DNA of 64,000 nt from NCBI GenBank assembly GCA_039636795.1, contig CP143430.1, positions 248,001 to 312,000 on the forward strand, given 5' to 3'. Shown piece after piece: positions 60,611 to 64,000 of this stretch. Origin of the DNA: Micrococcaceae bacterium Sec5.1 (GTDB lineage Bacteria > Actinomycetota > Actinomycetes > Actinomycetales > Micrococcaceae). A program made the position numbers and the translations under genes. Positions within the stretch are counted from its first letter, which is position 1; each line of letters begins with the position of its first letter. The notes under the pieces were generated by a model that ran no database searches, had not been told where the DNA came from, and saw only the letters and a program-made list of their open reading frames with translations.

Positions 60611-61630
60611 ATGGTTAGGACTCACAGGGTGACAATCCAGGACGTTGCAGTCCTCTCCGGATTGTCCATTTGTACGGTGTCCAGGGCTCTGAGGAATCTC
60701 CCCAACGTTTCCGAAAAGGCCCAGCGGCAAGTGGCGGAAGCCGCAAACAAGCTGGGCTACAAAGCCTCGGCAGCAGCATCAAGACTGGCCGGTGGCAGCA
60801 CGGGTTCCGTGGCCATCATCGCCCCCACCGCCACAGCCTGGTTCTTCGCGCAGGCCGTGGAAGCAGCAGAAGAAGTCTTCGGCGACAGCGGTTACGACAC
60901 CGTCCTGATCAGCCTTCGCAACAAGACCAGCGTCCGCAAGCAGGTCTTCGGCGATCTTGAACGGTTGGCGCAAAGGGTGGACGGGCTGTTGCTGCTCAAT
61001 GTTGACCTCGAACCCGCCGAAGTGGAAGCGTTGGAAGCTTCCGGGCTGCCAGTCGCCAGCGTGGGCATGCGGAATGTTCCGTGGGACAATGTTGGTATCG
61101 ATGACGAGCACGCAGCTTGGCAGGCCACCCAACACCTGCTGGGGCTGGGCCATTGGGACTTGGCCGTTCTCTCGAGCAATGAACACTCCGTTGCTACTGA
61201 GACCCCGCGGTTCCACGGCTTCAGGCGTGCATTGGATGAACACCACCTCACCGTCCACCCGGACCTTGTGGTGGCTGCTGGGCCAAGCATCGACGACGGA
61301 CGCCGGGCAATGACCGAACTCATCACCCGCGGCGCACGGCCCACTGCAGTGTTTGCCCATTGTGATGAAGCGGCTTTTGGCGCGCTGATGGCGCTACGGG
61401 AACATGGCATGTCCGTGCCCAAAAACGTTTCCGTGATCGGAATCGATGACCACCCCATGAGCTGGTTCCTTGGACTGAGCACTGTGGCGCAACCCGTTGC
61501 CGACCAAGGTGCCTTCGCTGCGAACCTGCTGTGCGAACGACTTTTGAATACAGATCCCCCCAACCCACCCTCCACTCACCTGCTCGATACCAAGCTCATC
61601 GAACGCAAAACCACGCGCCACAAGCGCTGA
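60611..61630 (+). CDS. LacI-family transcriptional regulator
   Basis: Repressor of 339 residues. The helix-turn-helix is VTIQDVAVLSGLSICTVSRA at about 7-26, followed by the hinge ASRLAGGSTGSVAII. The periplasmic-binding-like effector domain has VDGLLLLNVD and SVIGIDDHPMS. The start at ATG 60611 gives the usual spacing to the helix-turn-helix; a frame reaching back to 60515 is not supported. It precedes beta-phosphoglucomutase and GH65 genes, so an alpha-glucoside or its phosphate is the likely effector. Confidence 0.92.
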   Translation: MVRTHRVTIQDVAVLSGLSICTVSRALRNLPNVSEKAQRQVAEAANKLGYKASAAASRLAGGSTGSVAIIAPTATAWFFAQAVEAAEEVFGDSGYDTVLISLRNKTSVRKQVFGDLERLAQRVDGLLLLNVDLEPAEVEALEASGLPVASVGMRNVPWDNVGIDDEHAAWQATQHLLGLGHWDLAVLSSNEHSVATETPRFHGFRRALDEHHLTVHPDLVVAAGPSIDDGRRAMTELITRGARPTAVFAHCDEAAFGALMALREHGMSVPKNVSVIGIDDHPMSWFLGLSTVAQPVADQGAFAANLLCERLLNTDPPNPPSTHLLDTKLIERKTTRHKR

Positions 61631-61638
61631 ACGGAACC

Positions 61639-62370
61639 ATGCACATGACTGATCTTCGTAATGCCTGGACTGGCGCTTCGGCGCTCTTGTTCGACCTCGA
61701 CGGCGTGCTGACGCCAACTGCCGTGGTGCACGAGCAGGCCTGGCAGGAGCTGTTCGACTCCTACCTCGCCGATGCCGGGCACCCGCAGGGCTACCAGGAA
61801 AGCGACTACTTCGATCACATCGACGGCAAGCCACGCTTCGACGGCGTCCGGGACTTCCTCACCTCGCGCGGAATCACGCTGCCGGAAGGGCCCCTGGATG
61901 ACGCCCCGGCGAACGAAACCGTGCAGGGCCTGGGAAACCGCAAGAACGCAATATTCAACGAGATCGTGGACACCCGCGGCGTCGAGCCTTTCCCCGGCTC
62001 GGTCAAGTTCATCAACGCCGCGCTTGAGCTGGGACTCAAGGTCGCCGTCGTGTCCTCCTCACGCAACGCCCCCGCGGTACTGAAGGCAGCCGGACTTGAC
62101 CACCACTTCACGGTGGTCGTCGACGGTCAGGTAGCCGCCGCCGTCGGACTTCCCGGCAAGCCGGATCCGGCCACGTTCACTTACGCGGCGTCCCTGCTGG
62201 ACGTCCCCACCCAGGAATGCATCGTGGTGGAAGACGCCGTTTCCGGCGTGCAGGCCGGCAGTGCCGGCAACTTCCAGGCCGTCATCGGCGTGGACCGCGG
62301 CGCTGGCCGCCAAACACTGCTCGACGCCGGCGCCACGCTGGTGGTCGACGACCTCAACGATCTTCTCTGA
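61639..62370 (+). CDS. Beta-phosphoglucomutase-type HAD phosphatase/mutase
   Basis: HAD-superfamily enzyme of 243 residues interconverting beta-glucose-1-phosphate and glucose-6-phosphate. The catalytic Asp pair is D19/D21 in LFDLDGVLTPT, with the cap domain between it and VVSSSRNAPAVLKAAGL; GKPDPATFTYA and VVEDAVSGVQAG complete the core. ATG 61639 is used, with ATG 61645 also possible. It lies just before a GH65 phosphorylase, whose product beta-glucose-1-phosphate it would use. This pairing is well known for maltose, trehalose and related phosphorylase systems. Confidence 0.92.
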   Translation: MHMTDLRNAWTGASALLFDLDGVLTPTAVVHEQAWQELFDSYLADAGHPQGYQESDYFDHIDGKPRFDGVRDFLTSRGITLPEGPLDDAPANETVQGLGNRKNAIFNEIVDTRGVEPFPGSVKFINAALELGLKVAVVSSSRNAPAVLKAAGLDHHFTVVVDGQVAAAVGLPGKPDPATFTYAASLLDVPTQECIVVEDAVSGVQAGSAGNFQAVIGVDRGAGRQTLLDAGATLVVDDLNDLL

Positions 62371-62399
62371 CCCTACTTTTCGAAGGACCTCTTTAGCCC

Positions 62400-64000
62400 A
62401 TGGCACTCATCAGCTCTGATCGGCTGCGCTTTCCCTGCGAGCCTTGGAAGCTCGTGGAAAGTATCCACGTCCCCGGTGACGAGGGAACGCTGGAAACGCT
62501 GTTCGCCCTCGGCAACGGCCACCTTGGCGTCCGCGGCGCCCATTCCACGCGTGGCGACGGCGAACTTCCCGGCACGTTCATCAACGGCTTCCACGAGATC
62601 TGGGACATCAAGCACGCCGAGAATGCGTACGGCTTTGCGCGTACCGGCCAGCGGATTGTGTACGTCCCGGACGCCAATAACTTCACGGTATCAATCGATG
62701 GCGAGGCCCTGAGCCTGGCCGAATCCACGGTGCTGGACTACCACCGGAGTGTGGACTTCTCCACAGGCGTCTACGAGGAAACCACCACATGGGCTTGCCG
62801 CTCCGGCGCTACGGTCACCACTGTGGAGCGGCGGGCCGTCGGGTTCGATTCCCGCGGATGTCTTGGCCTGGAACTGTCCGTGAGCGCTGACCGCGACGTG
62901 TCCGCGGACATCGTTTCTAGCGTCGTAAACCGCCAGGACCAGCCTGTGGAGGACCACTCGGTCCATGACCCCAGGCGATCCGGCCGGCACGCCGGCCGTG
63001 TGCTGCTGCCCTTGCACCTCCAGGGTGCCGATGGCTCCCTGCGCCTGGCGTGGGAGACCTCGGAATCCCGCCAGCGCATTGCGATGGCGGTGGATCACTG
63101 GATCTCCGCCGAAGGCCAACCCTTCGAGACCGTGGTGGCGGAGGACGAGTCATCCGTGCGTTATGTCCTGGCCATCAACAGTGGCGAAGCATTCCGTCTG
63201 GAGAAGACGGTCAGCTACGTCGTGGCCGGGCGCGCACTGACGGATGATGAAGACGGCGGCGAGAGCCTGGCAGCGGACGCCGAGGCCAATCTGGTGCCGT
63301 TCTCCGAAATCCTCGCGCAGAGCCAGGCCCACTACGGCCAGTACTGGACCACCGCGGATGTTGCCATCGGCGGCCAGCCCGAACTCCAGCAAGCCGTGCG
63401 GTGGGCCCTCTTCCAGCTCGCGCAGGCAACAGCCCGCGCCGGTGTCGCCGGCATTCCGGCCAAGGGGGTCAGTGGTTCCGGGTATGAGGGCCACTACTTC
63501 TGGGACCAAGAGGTCTACCTCCTCCCGTATCTGACGTACACCAATCCTGACGGTGCCCGGAAAGTGCTCGAGTCACGACACGCCATGCTTCCGGATGCGC
63601 GTGTCCGCGCCAAGGAACTCAGCGTAGACGGAGCTCTTTTCCCGTGGCGAACCATCAATGGGCTGGAAGCGAGTGCCTACTACGCGGCCGGAACAGCCCA
63701 GTTCCACATCGCAGCTGCCATCGCGTTTGCTGCCAACCGCTACGAGTGGGCCAGCGGCGACGCCAGCTTCCGTCCCGACATTGGTGCCGACCTGCTCATT
63801 GAGACGGCACGGATGTGGGTCTCCCTGGGCTTCTTCGGCAAGGACGGACTCTTCCACATCCACGGCGTTACCGGACCGGATGAATACACCGCCGTGGTCA
63901 ACGACAACCTCTACACCAACGTCATGGCCCGGTTTAACCTCCGTGCCGCGGCTGCGTTGGAACACGAAGGCATCGCTGACACCGAACGTTTGGTGTGGCG
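62400..64000 (+). CDS. Glycoside hydrolase family 65 phosphorylase (3' truncated)
   Basis: Alpha-glucoside phosphorylase (maltose, trehalose, kojibiose or nigerose type), 533 residues visible and still open at the window end; family members are about 750-800. The N-terminal beta domain starts ETLFALGNGHLGVRG. The catalytic (alpha/alpha)6 barrel shows SGYEGHYFWDQEVYLLPYL and the general acid E495 in VTGPDEYTAVVNDNLYTN. It would use phosphate to release beta-glucose-1-phosphate for the upstream mutase. ATG 62400 is the start, with AAGGA 14 bases upstream. The exact sugar is not decidable. Confidence 0.93.
   Translation, partial: MALISSDRLRFPCEPWKLVESIHVPGDEGTLETLFALGNGHLGVRGAHSTRGDGELPGTFINGFHEIWDIKHAENAYGFARTGQRIVYVPDANNFTVSIDGEALSLAESTVLDYHRSVDFSTGVYEETTTWACRSGATVTTVERRAVGFDSRGCLGLELSVSADRDVSADIVSSVVNRQDQPVEDHSVHDPRRSGRHAGRVLLPLHLQGADGSLRLAWETSESRQRIAMAVDHWISAEGQPFETVVAEDESSVRYVLAINSGEAFRLEKTVSYVVAGRALTDDEDGGESLAADAEANLVPFSEILAQSQAHYGQYWTTADVAIGGQPELQQAVRWALFQLAQATARAGVAGIPAKGVSGSGYEGHYFWDQEVYLLPYLTYTNPDGARKVLESRHAMLPDARVRAKELSVDGALFPWRTINGLEASAYYAAGTAQFHIAAAIAFAANRYEWASGDASFRPDIGADLLIETARMWVSLGFFGKDGLFHIHGVTGPDEYTAVVNDNLYTNVMARFNLRAAAALEHEGIADTERLVW

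Noticed and set aside
62820..62860. GGGTTCGATTCCCGC resembles a tRNA T-arm
   Set aside because: It is in frame inside the GH65 gene (Gly-Phe-Asp-Ser-Arg) and no acceptor or anticodon arms can be folded around it.

Overview
The window is a high-G+C actinobacterial chromosome segment. Its gene content fits Arthrobacter/Paenarthrobacter (Micrococcaceae): a desferrioxamine-type siderophore operon under an iron box, sortase-anchored surface proteins and pili, Ku/LigD end joining, a GAF-ANTAR regulator, GTG/TTG starts and many ATGA/GTGA gene overlaps. The genus is an inference. No tRNA, rRNA, CRISPR array, insertion sequence, integrase or prophage was seen. Both ends cut a gene: a GntP-type permease at the left edge and a family 65 glycoside phosphorylase at the right edge.

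Layout. 1-2.7 kb: end of a gluconate-type permease plus a class II ketose-bisphosphate aldolase, then a DUF1304 membrane protein. 2.7-8.8 kb: VOC protein; a double-domain Lrp/AsnC regulator divergent from an MFS exporter/M20 amidohydrolase pair; acyltransferase-3 plus a small acetyltransferase. 9.0-13.9 kb: an ECF sigma factor carrying a zinc-finger, membrane and adhesin-like tail, directly upstream of a large LASTG-anchored surface protein. 14.0-19.4 kb: desABCD siderophore operon. 19.6-25.9 kb: a possible degenerate GGDEF protein, then a pilus locus (adhesin-like pilin, SpaA-type major pilin, class C sortase). 26-35.7 kb: short-chain dehydrogenase, FUSC permease, aldo/keto reductase, SRPBCC and GNAT proteins, VOC protein, an EamA exporter and a MocR-type regulator whose start codons overlap on opposite strands, an MHS-type transporter, and a PrmC-like methyltransferase.

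35.9-49 kb: two small polar proteins; LigD and Ku back to back; an ABC importer without its own ATPase linked to a class V PLP enzyme and a divergent FadR-type regulator; a stress-like group (Rho-N basic protein, DUF6328, proline-rich protein, small membrane protein, Dps, topoisomerase IB). 48.8-54.7 kb: a complete fructose PTS operon (DeoR regulator, 1-phosphofructokinase, EIIABC, Enzyme I, HPr) read leftward from a promoter embedded in an inverted repeat. 55-60.4 kb: tiny overlapping proline-rich genes, two paralogous cysteine-rich proteins flanking a GAF-ANTAR protein, a YbdK-type ligase, VOC, AraC and esterase genes. 60.6 kb to the end: LacI regulator, beta-phosphoglucomutase and a GH65 phosphorylase, an alpha-glucoside phosphorolysis operon with a clear LacI operator.

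The most unusual signals are the sigma factor/surface protein pair at 9.0-13.5 kb, the CATG shared by two divergent start codons at 31.4 kb with a palindromic operator beside it, the paired cysteine-rich family around the ANTAR gene, and a perfect 32-bp palindrome inside the topoisomerase gene.
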